A stretch of DNA of 64,000 bases from Olleya marilimosa CAM030 (GTDB lineage Bacteria > Bacteroidota > Bacteroidia > Flavobacteriales > Flavobacteriaceae): the NCBI RefSeq assembly GCF_000518485.1, contig NZ_JADR01000002.1, positions 358,586-422,585 on the forward strand, given 5' to 3'. The translations under genes were made by a program, and so were the position numbers. Each line of letters begins with the position of its first letter. Positions within the stretch are counted from its first letter, which is position 1. Below, piece after piece: positions 19,473-28,693 of this stretch. A model generated the notes under the pieces. The model saw only the letters and a list, made by a program, of their open reading frames with translations, was not told where the DNA came from and ran no database searches.

Positions 19473-20462
19473 TTAAACCAGCTTGTTTTTTACTAAATAT
19501 TCTGCAATCTGAACTGTGTTTGTAGCTGCTCCCTTACGTAGGTTATCACTAACAATCCACATATTAATAGAGTTTGCTTGAGATAAATCACGTCTAATAC
19601 GTCCAACAAAAACCTCGTCTTTACCATTAGCGTATAATGGCATTGGATAGGTGTTTGTATCTAAATTATCTTGTACGACTACACCTTCGGTTTGGCCTAA
19701 AAGCGTTTTAACTTCAGCTAAATCAAAATCATTTTCAAATGCAATATTAACAGACTCACTATGTCCACCAGCTGTTGGTATTCTAACTGCAGTAGCTGTT
19801 ACAGCAATAGTATTATCGTTTAATATTTTTTGAGTTTCGTTAACCAATTTTAATTCTTCTTTGGTGTAACCATTGTCTTCAAATACGTCACAATGCGGAA
19901 TTGCATTTTTAAAGATAGGATAGTGATATGCCATTTCTCCTGTAACGCCATTTAATTCATTTTCTAGTTGTTGTACTGCTTTTACTCCTGTACCAGAAAT
20001 GGATTGGTAAGTTGAAACGACTATTCTTTTAATTTTATATTTTTTATGAAGAGGAGCCAAACACATGACCATTTGTATGGTTGAGCAATTAGGATTGGCT
20101 ATAATTTTATCGTTTTTTGTAAGTTGATTTGCATTAATCTCCGGAACCACAAGTTTTTTATCCTGATCCATTCTCCAAGCCGAAGAATTATCAATCACAG
20201 TTGTGCCTACTTCTGCAAATTTTGGAGCCCATTCTAAAGATGTACTTCCTCCAGCCGAAAATAAAGCAATTTCTGGTTTGGCATTTACAGCATCTTGTAA
20301 GCTAACAATTGTATAGTCTTTACCATTAAATGAAAGCGATTTACCTACAGATCTTTCTGATGCTACAGGTATAAACTCTGATATAGGAAATTGTCTTTCT
20401 TCTAATACTTTACGCATAACTTCTCCAACCATTCCGGTTGCTCCAACTACAGCTACTCTCAT
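19473..20462 (-). CDS. asd: Aspartate-semialdehyde dehydrogenase
   Basis: Reduces aspartyl phosphate to aspartate semialdehyde, feeding lysine/diaminopimelate, threonine and methionine synthesis in the cytoplasm. The NADP-binding loop VVGATGMVGEVM starts at residue 5; the catalytic Cys is C126 in NPNCST, and the substrate region includes the His in PTAGGHSE. I start at the ATG at 20462, because the longer in-frame start at 20474 is TTG and the family begins MRVAVVGATG. This gives 329 residues, the usual length. It is transcribed alone. Confidence 0.96.
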   Translation of the reverse strand: MRVAVVGATGMVGEVMRKVLEERQFPISEFIPVASERSVGKSLSFNGKDYTIVSLQDAVNAKPEIALFSAGGSTSLEWAPKFAEVGTTVIDNSSAWRMDQDKKLVVPEINANQLTKNDKIIANPNCSTIQMVMCLAPLHKKYKIKRIVVSTYQSISGTGVKAVQQLENELNGVTGEMAYHYPIFKNAIPHCDVFEDNGYTKEELKLVNETQKILNDNTIAVTATAVRIPTAGGHSESVNIAFENDFDLAEVKTLLGQTEGVVVQDNLDTNTYPMPLYANGKDEVFVGRIRRDLSQANSINMWIVSDNLRKGAATNTVQIAEYLVKNKLV

Positions 20463-20557
20463 TTTAAAATACAAATTAAATTAGAGGCTAAAATTAGGGT
20501 ATTTAACTAAAGAAATAATATAAAAAGTATTAATTTTTTCGTAAAAATATGTGCATA

Positions 20558-20591
20558 AAAAAACCGATTTTAAATTCAAAATCGGTTTTTT
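20558..20591 (-). terminator. Terminator of mscL
   Basis: Perfect 14-base arms (AAAAAACCGATTTT and AAAATCGGTTTTTT) around a 6-base loop, 22 bases past the stop of mscL on the minus strand. Confidence 0.94.
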
Positions 20592-20612
20592 ATGATAATA
20601 CTAATAATTAGA

Positions 20613-21014
20613 TTACTTTTTTAAAGCATCTCTAATTTCCATTAATAATTCGTTATCAGTTGGTCCTGCTGGTGCAGCTGGTTCAACTGGTTTTTTAGTT
20701 TTGTTATATGCTTTTACAATTATAAACATGATAAATCCAACAATTATTAAGTTAATTATTGTGTTAATCCAGCTACCATACATGATTGCATTTTCTGGTT
20801 TTGTAACAACACCAGCTGCATCTACTACTGCTTCATCAAGTACAAGTTTTTTAGCAGCAAAATCAATTCCTCCTGCAAAATGTCCAACAAATGGCATAGC
20901 CACGTTGTTTACAAATCCATTAATTACTTGGCCTAATGCTCCAGCCATAATTACAGCAACCGCAAATTCAATTACGTTTCCTGTCATGATAAAATTTTTA
21001 AATTCTTTAAGCAT
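20613..21014 (-). CDS. mscL: Large-conductance mechanosensitive channel
   Basis: A 133-residue homopentameric channel that opens under membrane tension to release solutes on hypo-osmotic shock. The N-terminal amphipathic segment (LKEFKNFIMTGNVIEFAVAVIM) runs into TM1, with the pore-lining Gly/Ala stretch (about 15-40). TM2 is at about 80-101, and the cytoplasmic helix (NELLMEIRDALKK) is present. The periplasmic loop is of ordinary length and Ala/Val-rich. A TATATTTG -7 box lies about 77 bases upstream. It has its own terminator. Confidence 0.96.
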   Translation of the reverse strand: MLKEFKNFIMTGNVIEFAVAVIMAGALGQVINGFVNNVAMPFVGHFAGGIDFAAKKLVLDEAVVDAAGVVTKPENAIMYGSWINTIINLIIVGFIMFIIVKAYNKTKKPVEPAAPAGPTDNELLMEIRDALKK

Positions 21015-21090
21015 AATTTTAATATTTTAATGTTAGTTAATATTAATGATATTCGAATTTAGTTAAAATTTTAACATAATTGATGTTTGT

Positions 21091-21098
21091 CAAATATA
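21091..21098 (-). promoter_or_regulatory. -7 box upstream of mscL
   Basis: TATATTTG on the minus strand matches the Bacteroidota -7 consensus TAnnTTTG. No clear TTTG -33 element is seen, so support is partial. It would give a leader of about 70 bases. Confidence 0.45.
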
Positions 21099-21110
21099 TG
21101 TAAATGACAT

Positions 21111-22217
21111 TTATCGACGAAATACACGTTTTACACGTTGAGATATGGCTGTAATTAATTCGTAGGAAATAGATTGTACATTTTCTGCTAAAGCCTCAGC
21201 AGTATACTTGTCATCAAATACAATAACTTCGTCACCTTCATTACAATCTATGGAAGTGATGTCTACCATAATCATGTCCATACAAACATTACCTAGTATA
21301 TATGCTTTTTGATTATTAATGGTTACAAATCCATTTTTGTTACCATATTGTCTTTTAATACCATCTGCATGACCTATTGGTAACGTTGCAGTTTTTGTAT
21401 CTGTTTGTGCTATAAAAGTTCTGTTATAACCTAAGCTTTCTCCTTTTTTTATATGATGAATTTGTGAGATGTTTGTTTTTAAAGCTGCTATTGGTTTTAG
21501 GTGTTTGTTTACATTTGGATCGTTACCAAAACCGTTTAATCCAATACCACTTCTAACCATATCAAAGTGTGCTTCGGGATAATTTATTATACCAGATGTA
21601 TTACAAAGGTGCAAAAATGGCTTGTAGTCTAATTTAGCATAGACTTGTTTGTATATTGTTTTAAAATGCTCTATTTGAGATACAGTAAATGCTTTATCAT
21701 CCAAGACTTCACTTTCTGCTAGATGAGAAAATAAACTGGTGATGTGTACAGCTTTGGTTTTAGATACTGTTTCAGTTATTTTAGAAATATCCTCCAAACC
21801 AAAACCTAATCTATTTAATCCAGTGTTAAATTTTAAATGTACAGGATAGTTGTGTTGCTTATGAGTTTCTGCGGAAGCGATAAAAAGGTCTAAAACTCTT
21901 TGTGAATATAGACTTGGCTCTAGGCAACGTGTAATAATGTCGTCAAAGCTTACGGGTTGAGGATGTAATACTAATATTGGTGTTGTGATTCCTGCATCGC
22001 GTAAAGCAACACCTTCATAGGTATAGGCTACAGCAAAATAATCAACTTCTAATTCTTGAAGATATTTTGCGACTTCAATAGCGTCGCTACCATAGGCAAA
22101 AGCTTTTACAACTGCTAAAAATTTAGTGCTTCCGGATAGTTTTGATTTTAAAAACTTAAAATTATGTTTAAGTGCTTTTAAGTCTATTTCTAAAACTGTT
22201 TCTTGAGCCTTATTCAT
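21111..22217 (-). CDS. alr: Alanine racemase
   Basis: Makes D-alanine for peptidoglycan using PLP. I start at the ATG at 22217 (368 residues): the longer frame adds 14 basic residues inside tdk, while this start gives the standard 8-base overlap with tdk and the N-terminus [15 protein letters not shown]. The PLP Lys is K38 in [10 protein letters not shown] (usually KANAYGHG). The Tyr acid/base is kept in GYNRTF, but the Tyr of the usual IGYADG motif is His here (PIGHADG). [10 protein letters not shown] and the final Tyr region ([12 protein letters not shown]) are present. Likely cotranscribed with tdk. Confidence 0.93.
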   Translation of the reverse strand: MNKAQETVLEIDLKALKHNFKFLKSKLSGSTKFLAVVKAFAYGSDAIEVAKYLQELEVDYFAVAYTYEGVALRDAGITTPILVLHPQPVSFDDIITRCLEPSLYSQRVLDLFIASAETHKQHNYPVHLKFNTGLNRLGFGLEDISKITETVSKTKAVHITSLFSHLAESEVLDDKAFTVSQIEHFKTIYKQVYAKLDYKPFLHLCNTSGIINYPEAHFDMVRSGIGLNGFGNDPNVNKHLKPIAALKTNISQIHHIKKGESLGYNRTFIAQTDTKTATLPIGHADGIKRQYGNKNGFVTINNQKAYILGNVCMDMIMVDITSIDCNEGDEVIVFDDKYTAEALAENVQSISYELITAISQRVKRVFRR

Positions 22218-22857
22218 TAGAGATTTTAGGTTTAATTTTAATCTCCTCAGCAGCTTCAACCTTCATGTCTTTTACTTTTTCTCTAAGGGTTGCTTTATAA
22301 TACGCAGCTCTGCTTAGAGGTTCATACTCTTCAGTTTCGCCTAATAATACAAGGTTGTCATTAGCAGATTTTCTAAAACTATATTGTGCTAGATTTCCGG
22401 TTCTGGTACAAACAGCGTGTACTTTTGTAACATATTCTGCAGTTGCCATTAAGTATGGCATTGGACCAAAAGGGTTACCTTTAAAATCCATATCTAAACC
22501 AGCAACAATAACACGTATCCCTTTATTTGCTAAGTCGTTACAGACACGAACAATTTCGTCATCAAAAAACTGAGCTTCGTCAATACCAACTACATCACAG
22601 CCATCTGCAAGAATTGGAATATTAGCTGCAGCAGGTACAGGAGTGGATCTAATCTCGTTAGCATCGTGTGAAACTACCATTTCATCATCATAACGTACAT
22701 CAATTGCTGGTTTAAAGATTTCTACTTTTTGTTTAGCAAATTGAGCGCGTTTAAGTCTTCGGATTAACTCTTCAGTCTTTCCAGAAAACATTGATCCACA
22801 GATGACTTCAATCCATCCAAATTGTTCTTTTTGATTTACTGTATTTTCAAGAAACAT
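22210..22857 (-). CDS. tdk: Thymidine kinase, type II
   Basis: Phosphorylates thymidine for salvage. Walker A is [10 protein letters not shown] (from residue 21); Walker B-like [13 protein letters not shown] carries the catalytic Glu; the lasso region is [15 protein letters not shown]. Type II kinases usually carry four zinc Cys in this region (CxxCG ... CR.CY); here only one is left (VCTRTG, then LSRAAYY), so the zinc site is probably lost. The C-terminal tail is Lys/Glu-rich. It overlaps alr by 8 bases and has a TAAATTTG -7 box and a palindrome in its leader. Confidence 0.94.
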   Translation of the reverse strand: MFLENTVNQKEQFGWIEVICGSMFSGKTEELIRRLKRAQFAKQKVEIFKPAIDVRYDDEMVVSHDANEIRSTPVPAAANIPILADGCDVVGIDEAQFFDDEIVRVCNDLANKGIRVIVAGLDMDFKGNPFGPMPYLMATAEYVTKVHAVCTRTGNLAQYSFRKSANDNLVLLGETEEYEPLSRAAYYKATLREKVKDMKVEAAEEIKIKPKISNE

Positions 22858-22874
22858 TTTGTAAATTTAGCACT

Positions 22875-22897
22875 AAAACGTAAAGCATTTACGTTTT
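22875..22897. promoter_or_regulatory. 23-base palindrome in the tdk leader
   Basis: Perfect 10-base arms (AAAACGTAAA and TTTACGTTTT) around GCA, 18 bases before the tdk ATG and just downstream of the -7 box at 22912-22919. The position suits a repressor operator or a leader hairpin. Confidence 0.6.
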
Positions 22898-22911
22898 GTA
22901 TAAAGGTGGGT

Positions 22912-22919
22912 CAAATTTA
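22912..22919 (-). promoter_or_regulatory. -7 box of the tdk-alr operon
   Basis: TAAATTTG on the minus strand fits TAnnTTTG. The -33 element is not clear. Transcription would begin around 22905, just before the palindrome. Confidence 0.45.
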
Positions 22920-22977
22920 TTAAAAATCAAAAGGCTAACTTGCAATTAATTCAAAAATTATAAAAAAAAATAAAACC

Positions 22978-23709
22978 ATGAAGAAGAAATTAGAATCAGA
23001 ATTAATGAGTATTGCACACAGGATTCTAAAACTAGTTGGTAAAGAAGACGTTAATAGGATGCATGCAGAAGTTGCTGTTTTATATGAAAAGTTAACCGTT
23101 TTAAAATTTGCTAACGAGAACTTTGAAGATAGCATTCCAACTATTGGTAATGACTCTTCATTTTTTGACATGTTGGATTCTGCCTTCAATAATAAAGTAA
23201 GTGATAATATAGAAGTCGATGATAAAACTTATATTAATTTAGACGATGCTGATCAGGATGATATTATGGAGCCTGTCATGGAAAAAATTAAAGATATGGT
23301 TGCCCAAATGCCACAAGAAACACATCAAGTTGATGATCTACTAGATTCGGTTTTACCAAAACATAACTATGCTAAAAATGATTTTGAAGAAATAACTGCT
23401 GGTTTTGATGAGATACCTGTTTTTGATCCTGTATCTAAATCTGATGTAAATGAAAAAAAGAGTTTAAACGATAAATTAAAATCTGGCTTAAATATAGGTC
23501 TAAACGATAAGTTGGCTTTTATTAAACATTTATTTGATGGTGAACCTGATGATTATAATAGGGTTTTATCACAACTAAATACAACTACAACATTAGACGA
23601 AGCTGAAAATTTAATTAATAATGTGGTTAAACCAGACTATAATAATTGGATTGGTAAAGAAGATTACGAAGTCCGTTTTATGGAAATTATCGAAGCTAGA
23701 TTTAAGTAG
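22978..23709 (+). CDS. Conserved hypothetical flavobacterial protein
   Basis: A 243-residue cytoplasmic protein without a signal peptide. The N-terminus is helical (ESELMSIAHRILKLVGKEDVNRMHAEV). The centre is acidic and probably flexible (residues 70-160). The C-terminal block LNDKLAFIKHLFDGEPDDYNRVLSQLN to KPDYNNWIGKEDYEVRFMEIIE looks strongly conserved and is familiar to me from other Bacteroidota proteins of unknown function. It is divergent from tdk and 32 bases upstream of the DoxX-like gene. No function can be assigned. Confidence 0.8.
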   Translation: MKKKLESELMSIAHRILKLVGKEDVNRMHAEVAVLYEKLTVLKFANENFEDSIPTIGNDSSFFDMLDSAFNNKVSDNIEVDDKTYINLDDADQDDIMEPVMEKIKDMVAQMPQETHQVDDLLDSVLPKHNYAKNDFEEITAGFDEIPVFDPVSKSDVNEKKSLNDKLKSGLNIGLNDKLAFIKHLFDGEPDDYNRVLSQLNTTTTLDEAENLINNVVKPDYNNWIGKEDYEVRFMEIIEARFK

Positions 23710-23741
23710 TTTTTAGGTTAATAATACTTTAATTTTATTAA

Positions 23742-24125
23742 ATGAAACAAACGTCTATTAAGACCTTATTATATTGGATTGCTACAATTTTAGTTTGTGT
23801 GATATTTTTATACTCAGCACAGATGTATTTTTTTAATACAAATATGGTAGAAGGCTTTTTTAAAGGGCTAAATTATCCAACCTATTTAGTAATTCCATTA
23901 GCAATAGCCAAAATACTTGGTGTTGTTATGATTTTATGGCGAAAAAACAAATGGTTAACAGAATGGGCTTACGCTGGATTTTTCTTTGATGCTTTGTTAG
24001 CAACAGTAGCACATTACAATGCAGGACATGGTCTTTTTGGCATGTCTTTTTATGCTGTTATAATAGTTTTAATCTCTTATTTTTTAGGGTTATCGGTTCG
24101 TCAAAAAAACAAACTAATAGTTTAA
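23742..24125 (+). CDS. DoxX-like four-helix membrane protein
   Basis: A 127-residue inner-membrane protein with four hydrophobic segments (about 8-28, 50-66, 74-93 and 100-119). The pattern, with VLKGLNYPTYLVIPLAIAKILGV-like text in the second helix and a short polar start, fits the DoxX/DoxX-like family, whose members are of mostly unknown function with some links to quinol or thiol redox. It probably shares a transcript with the preceding unknown gene. Its last 12 bases overlap the 3' end of the convergent DUF11 gene. Confidence 0.75.
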   Translation: MKQTSIKTLLYWIATILVCVIFLYSAQMYFFNTNMVEGFFKGLNYPTYLVIPLAIAKILGVVMILWRKNKWLTEWAYAGFFFDALLATVAHYNAGHGLFGMSFYAVIIVLISYFLGLSVRQKNKLIV

Positions 24126-27100
24126 ATATATATATCCTACCAAAGGATTTTTTATTGTTGAAATACTTAACACATAATAATATGTGCCAATAGGTAACAC
24201 TTTGTTTTGATTAAAAGGACCTTGATTTGGCATTCCGTTCCAGTCATTAATATAATTATTACTTTGGTATATTAATGTACCATATCTATTGTAAATTTTT
24301 AAATCATTATTTGGATAGTCTTCAATGCATGGTATTACAAAGGTGTCATTTACCATATCACTACCAGGAGAAAACCCTTTAGGGATTTGTAAACAATCAT
24401 TAACAGTAATCATTGCCCAATCCTGATTATTTGTGTCATTTCTATCAATCTCTAAAACTTCAGTTAAAGTAGCTGTGTTTAAAAGATTATTGGAAGATAT
24501 AACTTGAGCTGTTATAGTTAAACTCTCTGATTGATTTGGTAGTAAGTGACTTATACTCCATAAAAACGAATTTACATCATAATTTCCAAAGCTGGTGTTA
24601 GCAGTTATAAGCTGATAGCCAATTGGGAGTTTTTCAAAAATCAAAATATTTGTAGCTTCGGTAGTTCCAACATTACTAGCGCTAATGGTAAAAGTAACCT
24701 CTTGACCAATAGAAGTTTGTGTTGGGGTTACAGATTTTAATACTTCAATATCAACATTAGTTGTATCCTCTAAAACAGTTAATGTTGCATCTGCTTGAGA
24801 GCTATCAATATTATTTTGATTGCTAAAATTGCTACTGTTGTTATTGTATATACCTTCCATTGTAGAGGTGACCAAAACCGAAAAACTACAACTCGCCACA
24901 CCTGCTGGAATAATTAAGTCAGATACGCCAACAAATGTTCCGCCTAATGAGCTAGTAAATGTTGCAGTACATCCATTACTATCTGTCCAAGATATTGGAC
25001 CTGCTATAGTTAATCCAAGAGGCAAATTGTCTGTAAAGGTTATATTTGATTGCGCTGCGTTACCAGAAACATTAAATACTGTAAATTCTAATTGACTTTG
25101 TTGACCTACAATTATTTGGTCTGGAGTAAAGGTTTTTAAAACCGTTGGAGCAATAACTTGCATATTGCTAATTGACAGATTGGTATCGGGAGTTAACTCG
25201 TTGTTTTCGTTAATGTTGGCTATGGCTTGTGCAGTATTTGTAAATGCACCACCATAACTTGGTGCTGTTACCGGAATTGCTATTTGTATAGTGGATCCGC
25301 CTTCCATATTTGTAATATTACCAGAAATAGTATTACCAGAAATATTAAATGCGGACATGCAGGATGCTATGCCTGAAGTCACAATACAAGATGGTGTTCC
25401 GTTTATTGTAAATTCTGGACCTAATATATCTTCAAAAGCAATATTTGTTGCGTTTGAACTTGTGTTACTATTTGTGATGTCTATTATCCAATTAAATGTA
25501 CTATTTACACCAACAGAGGTAAATTCGGGATAGGTCTGTACAACGATGTCAATGCAAGGAGCTAGATATGTAATAACGTGGTCTCTATTGTTGAGCAAAT
25601 CAATTTCATTGTTATAATCTACGCTTTCTATTGAAACATTATTTCTTACAATAATAGGATCTGTGCTACACTCTGGTTGCCAATCTACAACCACTTCATA
25701 GGTTATTGAGCTTTGCGCAGGAAGCACCACATTTTCTTCAGGAGTAATTTCCCAAAAAACATCGTTTTCTCCTGCTTCAGGAATACCATCCTGAAACTCT
25801 CCGATGTTAGCATTAATAATATCATAACAAGTGGCAGTACCTGTGGTATTAATACAATTTACAGAAATTAATGTTCCTGATGAGGCTTCAGTAATAAAAT
25901 CACTTAAATAAATTATAGAATCTACATTGCCATAATTAGTCGCCACAACTTGATATGTGACTTCTCCCCATTCTATTGTGTTTGTTGGTGTTAAACCACT
26001 TGGTAAAACTGGGTTTGTCTGTTCTTTTGTAATATTAAGCATAACAGTTTCGGCAGGATCACATTCCTCTAAAGGAGGTAATAACAAGAAATCACTATCA
26101 GCATTATTTCCAATATTTGGATCAATAATAGTGCTTTCTAATAAATTTACACCACTTCTTACGTGTACCAAAGTATTATCGTCTAATTGTATCGAGCAGT
26201 CGTCAGGTTCAATAAATACTACAACAGTAGTTACTGTAATTGTAGTGTTAGTGGGTAGGAAAAATTCGCTGCTTTCCCAAAACTGATCCTGATCAGTTAA
26301 AGTAAAATCTGTACAGGCAACAGGACCTGTGGTAGCATCACAATTTATGGATATAATGTCCCAATCGGTATTTAAGGTTAAATTTTGAAGAAAAAAGCGC
26401 ATATAAGCATCTTCAGGACCCATATTACAAATAGTGGTTACAAAAGTTACTTCTTCGTTCCAATTAATTTCTGCTAAAGGATCAGGATTAGTTTGTATAG
26501 TAGTTATACATAAATCCGTCATGTCGCAAAGGTTTCCTTGTGGTAATGGATTAGTAATTATGTTGGAACTATCTGAAGATTGATTGATATCAGAAGGGAT
26601 AAACGTTAGTTCGATTAAACTTGATAATTCTAAATTGGCAAGCTGTATCGCACATGTTGGATCTAAAAAAAGGACTTCCATTTCAAAAGTTATAGATCCT
26701 CCAGGTGTAAACTCGATAGGTGTTGTAAAGGTAAAAAAAGGTTGATACGATGTAATCCCAACTGTTACACCTGCATATGTTGAGGTGTCAGGACACAGCA
26801 CACCAGCAGTAGTACTAATGCAATTTAAACTATTAAGTTGTATTATGGGTACACCAATTAAAGGTCCAAAAGGATTATCAAATCTACTTATAAAGCTTTG
26901 TAATGGAAAAGGGATGTCACTATTATTTGTAATAGTAAATTGATAAGTTATAGTTTGGTTCCAATCACTTATTGAAGTGCCTGAAGTAGGTGAAATTTGA
27001 TTGTAATCAACTGTAAAGTTAATTGGAGGTTCGACTATGTCAATAGATATAACAGACGTGTTGTTTGATAAGTTATTATCCGTTGTGCCTTCAGGCGAAA

Positions 27101-27503
27101 AAACTGTGGCGTTGGTAGCAACACCTCCAGGAGTTAAAGAGGCTTTAACAACAACCTTTAATTGTACACTGCTATTTGAGGGTAGGTTTGCAATTGCACC
27201 AGATATTGTGTTTCCGCTTAAAGTAATTGGTGTAATTGGACTGGCTCCACCAGTTTGATTTTGACTATTTGTGCTTAAAATAGTTAAGTTAGGATTTAAT
27301 GTTTGTGTAAAAGTTGCATTAGTAACATTACCTCCCGAATTAAAAATGGTAACAATATATTGAAAATCTTGATAAATATTGACTTGCGAAATTGAGCTGC
27401 CAGATAAGTTTTGCGCAGCAACTACTATTGATAAATCTGTGGTTTGCGCTTTGCTTATTAAGAATGATAAACAAAAAACAAGTAAGCAAAATGATTTTTT
27501 CAT
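24114..27503 (-). CDS. Large DUF11-repeat surface protein with T9SS type B (gliding-motility) sorting domain
   Basis: A 1129-residue secreted protein. The signal peptide ends in LISKAQ (about residue 20). The body consists of several Ig-like DUF11-type repeats, recognisable by phrases such as FTVFNVSGNAAQSNITFTD, TISASNVGTTEATNILIFEKLP and VVATNYGNVDSIIYLSDF, with paired Cys in CxxTxGxxxC patterns. The last 85 residues (PKGFSPGSDMVNDTFVI, LKIYNRYGTLIYQS, LPIGTYYYVL) are the gliding-motility-associated C-terminal sorting domain. The protein should be exported through the type IX system and act as an adhesin or surface filament (inference). It overlaps the DoxX-like gene tail to tail. Confidence 0.92.
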   Translation of the reverse strand: MKKSFCLLVFCLSFLISKAQTTDLSIVVAAQNLSGSSISQVNIYQDFQYIVTIFNSGGNVTNATFTQTLNPNLTILSTNSQNQTGGASPITPITLSGNTISGAIANLPSNSSVQLKVVVKASLTPGGVATNATVFSPEGTTDNNLSNNTSVISIDIVEPPINFTVDYNQISPTSGTSISDWNQTITYQFTITNNSDIPFPLQSFISRFDNPFGPLIGVPIIQLNSLNCISTTAGVLCPDTSTYAGVTVGITSYQPFFTFTTPIEFTPGGSITFEMEVLFLDPTCAIQLANLELSSLIELTFIPSDINQSSDSSNIITNPLPQGNLCDMTDLCITTIQTNPDPLAEINWNEEVTFVTTICNMGPEDAYMRFFLQNLTLNTDWDIISINCDATTGPVACTDFTLTDQDQFWESSEFFLPTNTTITVTTVVVFIEPDDCSIQLDDNTLVHVRSGVNLLESTIIDPNIGNNADSDFLLLPPLEECDPAETVMLNITKEQTNPVLPSGLTPTNTIEWGEVTYQVVATNYGNVDSIIYLSDFITEASSGTLISVNCINTTGTATCYDIINANIGEFQDGIPEAGENDVFWEITPEENVVLPAQSSITYEVVVDWQPECSTDPIIVRNNVSIESVDYNNEIDLLNNRDHVITYLAPCIDIVVQTYPEFTSVGVNSTFNWIIDITNSNTSSNATNIAFEDILGPEFTINGTPSCIVTSGIASCMSAFNISGNTISGNITNMEGGSTIQIAIPVTAPSYGGAFTNTAQAIANINENNELTPDTNLSISNMQVIAPTVLKTFTPDQIIVGQQSQLEFTVFNVSGNAAQSNITFTDNLPLGLTIAGPISWTDSNGCTATFTSSLGGTFVGVSDLIIPAGVASCSFSVLVTSTMEGIYNNNSSNFSNQNNIDSSQADATLTVLEDTTNVDIEVLKSVTPTQTSIGQEVTFTISASNVGTTEATNILIFEKLPIGYQLITANTSFGNYDVNSFLWSISHLLPNQSESLTITAQVISSNNLLNTATLTEVLEIDRNDTNNQDWAMITVNDCLQIPKGFSPGSDMVNDTFVIPCIEDYPNNDLKIYNRYGTLIYQSNNYINDWNGMPNQGPFNQNKVLPIGTYYYVLSISTIKNPLVGYIYLNY

Positions 27504-27566
27504 GGTTGGTTTATTAATAGATGTCTAATTTACTAAAAGGTTGCTTCAACTCTCTCAAAAAGATTG

Positions 27567-27574
27567 TAAATTTG
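27567..27574 (+). promoter_or_regulatory. -7 box of rsmI
   Basis: TAAATTTG fits TAnnTTTG, 20 bases before the rsmI ATG. A TTG 23 bases upstream is a poor -33 candidate. Confidence 0.45.
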
Positions 27575-27594
27575 AATAAGAATTCAGAGAAAAC

Positions 27595-28269
27595 ATGAGT
27601 AAATTATATATAGTCCCAACACCAATTGGTAATCTTAAAGACATGACATTTAGAGCTGTAGAGGTTTTAAAAACAGTCGATTTAATTTTAGCAGAGGACA
27701 CACGTACCTCAGGAAAGTTATTAAAACACTATCAGATTAGTACGCAAATGCAAAGCCACCATATGCACAACGAGCATAAAACGGTAGATAATTTGGTCCA
27801 AAAATTAAAAGCAGGAACCACTGTTGCATTAATTAGTGATGCAGGTACACCAGCCATTTCTGATCCAGGATTTTTATTAACTAGAGCTTGTGTAGAGCAC
27901 GATATTGAAGTAGACTGTTTACCAGGTGCAACAGCATTTGTTCCAGCATTGGTTAACAGTGGTTTTCCTAACGATAAGTTTGTTTTTGAAGGGTTTTTAC
28001 CAGTTAAAAAAGGACGTCAAACCAGACTAAAACTATTAGCCGAGGAAACCAGAACCATCATTTTTTATGAAAGTCCACACAAATTAAATAAAACCTTAGG
28101 TCATTTTTGCGAGTATTTTGGAGAGGACAGACCAGTATCAGTGTCTAGAGAACTAACTAAACTATACGAAGAAACAATTCGTGGAACCGCAAAACAGGTT
28201 CTAGAACACTACACCAATAAACCACCAAAAGGCGAAATTGTAATTGTTGTAGGCGGAAAAAGTAAATAA
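27595..28269 (+). CDS. rsmI: 16S rRNA 2'-O-ribose C1402 methyltransferase
   Basis: Methylates C1402 of 16S rRNA with S-adenosylmethionine. The N-terminal PTPIGNLKDMTFRAVEVLK and LAEDTRTSGKLLKHY are family hallmarks of this tetrapyrrole-methylase fold. SAM-loop text LISDAGTPAISDPGFLL and the LPGATAFVPALVNSGFP region follow. With 224 residues it lacks the C-terminal extension of the E. coli enzyme, as I recall for other Bacteroidota. The HopJ-family gene follows after 14 bases. Confidence 0.96.
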   Translation: MSKLYIVPTPIGNLKDMTFRAVEVLKTVDLILAEDTRTSGKLLKHYQISTQMQSHHMHNEHKTVDNLVQKLKAGTTVALISDAGTPAISDPGFLLTRACVEHDIEVDCLPGATAFVPALVNSGFPNDKFVFEGFLPVKKGRQTRLKLLAEETRTIIFYESPHKLNKTLGHFCEYFGEDRPVSVSRELTKLYEETIRGTAKQVLEHYTNKPPKGEIVIVVGGKSK

Positions 28270-28283
28270 AATATAGGATAAAG

Positions 28284-28637
28284 ATGACAATAAAAGCATT
28301 TAAATTAAAATTAAAAAACACACCAAATACTATCGCTTTCGCGGAAACTATGCAAGTTGTGGACACATATTTTGATTTTACACCAACAGCTTTTACAAAT
28401 GGTTTAGTGCAAAATGCTGCAGGAGAAAATTCAGGTTCATGCAAAGTATTTGCTTTTGCAAAAGCAGAAGCTTTATCTAAAACCGAAACCTTGGCATGTT
28501 TTGGCCAGTATTATTTTGAGGAGGTTTTGAAAGACCCAAACGGAACAGGTCATCAAAACATCAGAAACTTTATTAAAACAGGTTTTGAAGGGTTGCAATT
28601 TGACCAAAACCCACTAACTAAAAAGAATATCTTATAA
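28284..28637 (+). CDS. HopJ-family small protein
   Basis: A 117-residue cytoplasmic protein matching the HopJ family. It shows FAETMQVVDTYFDFTPTAFTNGL near the start, AGENSGSCKVFAFAKAE in the middle and LACFGQYYFEEVLKDPNGTGHQNIRNF near the end. The name comes from a putative Pseudomonas type III effector, but many non-pathogens with no injectisome carry it, so an effector role is unlikely here. It is probably in one operon with rsmI and is followed by a bidirectional terminator. Confidence 0.88.
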   Translation: MTIKAFKLKLKNTPNTIAFAETMQVVDTYFDFTPTAFTNGLVQNAAGENSGSCKVFAFAKAEALSKTETLACFGQYYFEEVLKDPNGTGHQNIRNFIKTGFEGLQFDQNPLTKKNIL

Positions 28638-28668
28638 AAAAACCTCACTATTTCTAGTGAGGTTTTTT
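28637..28668. terminator. Bidirectional terminator between the HopJ-family and AhpD-like genes
   Basis: Perfect 14-base arms (AAAAAACCTCACTA and TAGTGAGGTTTTTT) around a TTTC loop, between two convergent genes. T-runs occur on both strands. Confidence 0.94.
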
Positions 28669-28693
28669 AATATTAACAATGTGTAAGCTTTAA

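Noticed and set aside
28284..28637. Type III secretion effector (HopJ)
   Set aside because: Only the family name suggests this. There are no injectisome genes, and the family is common in free-living bacteria.
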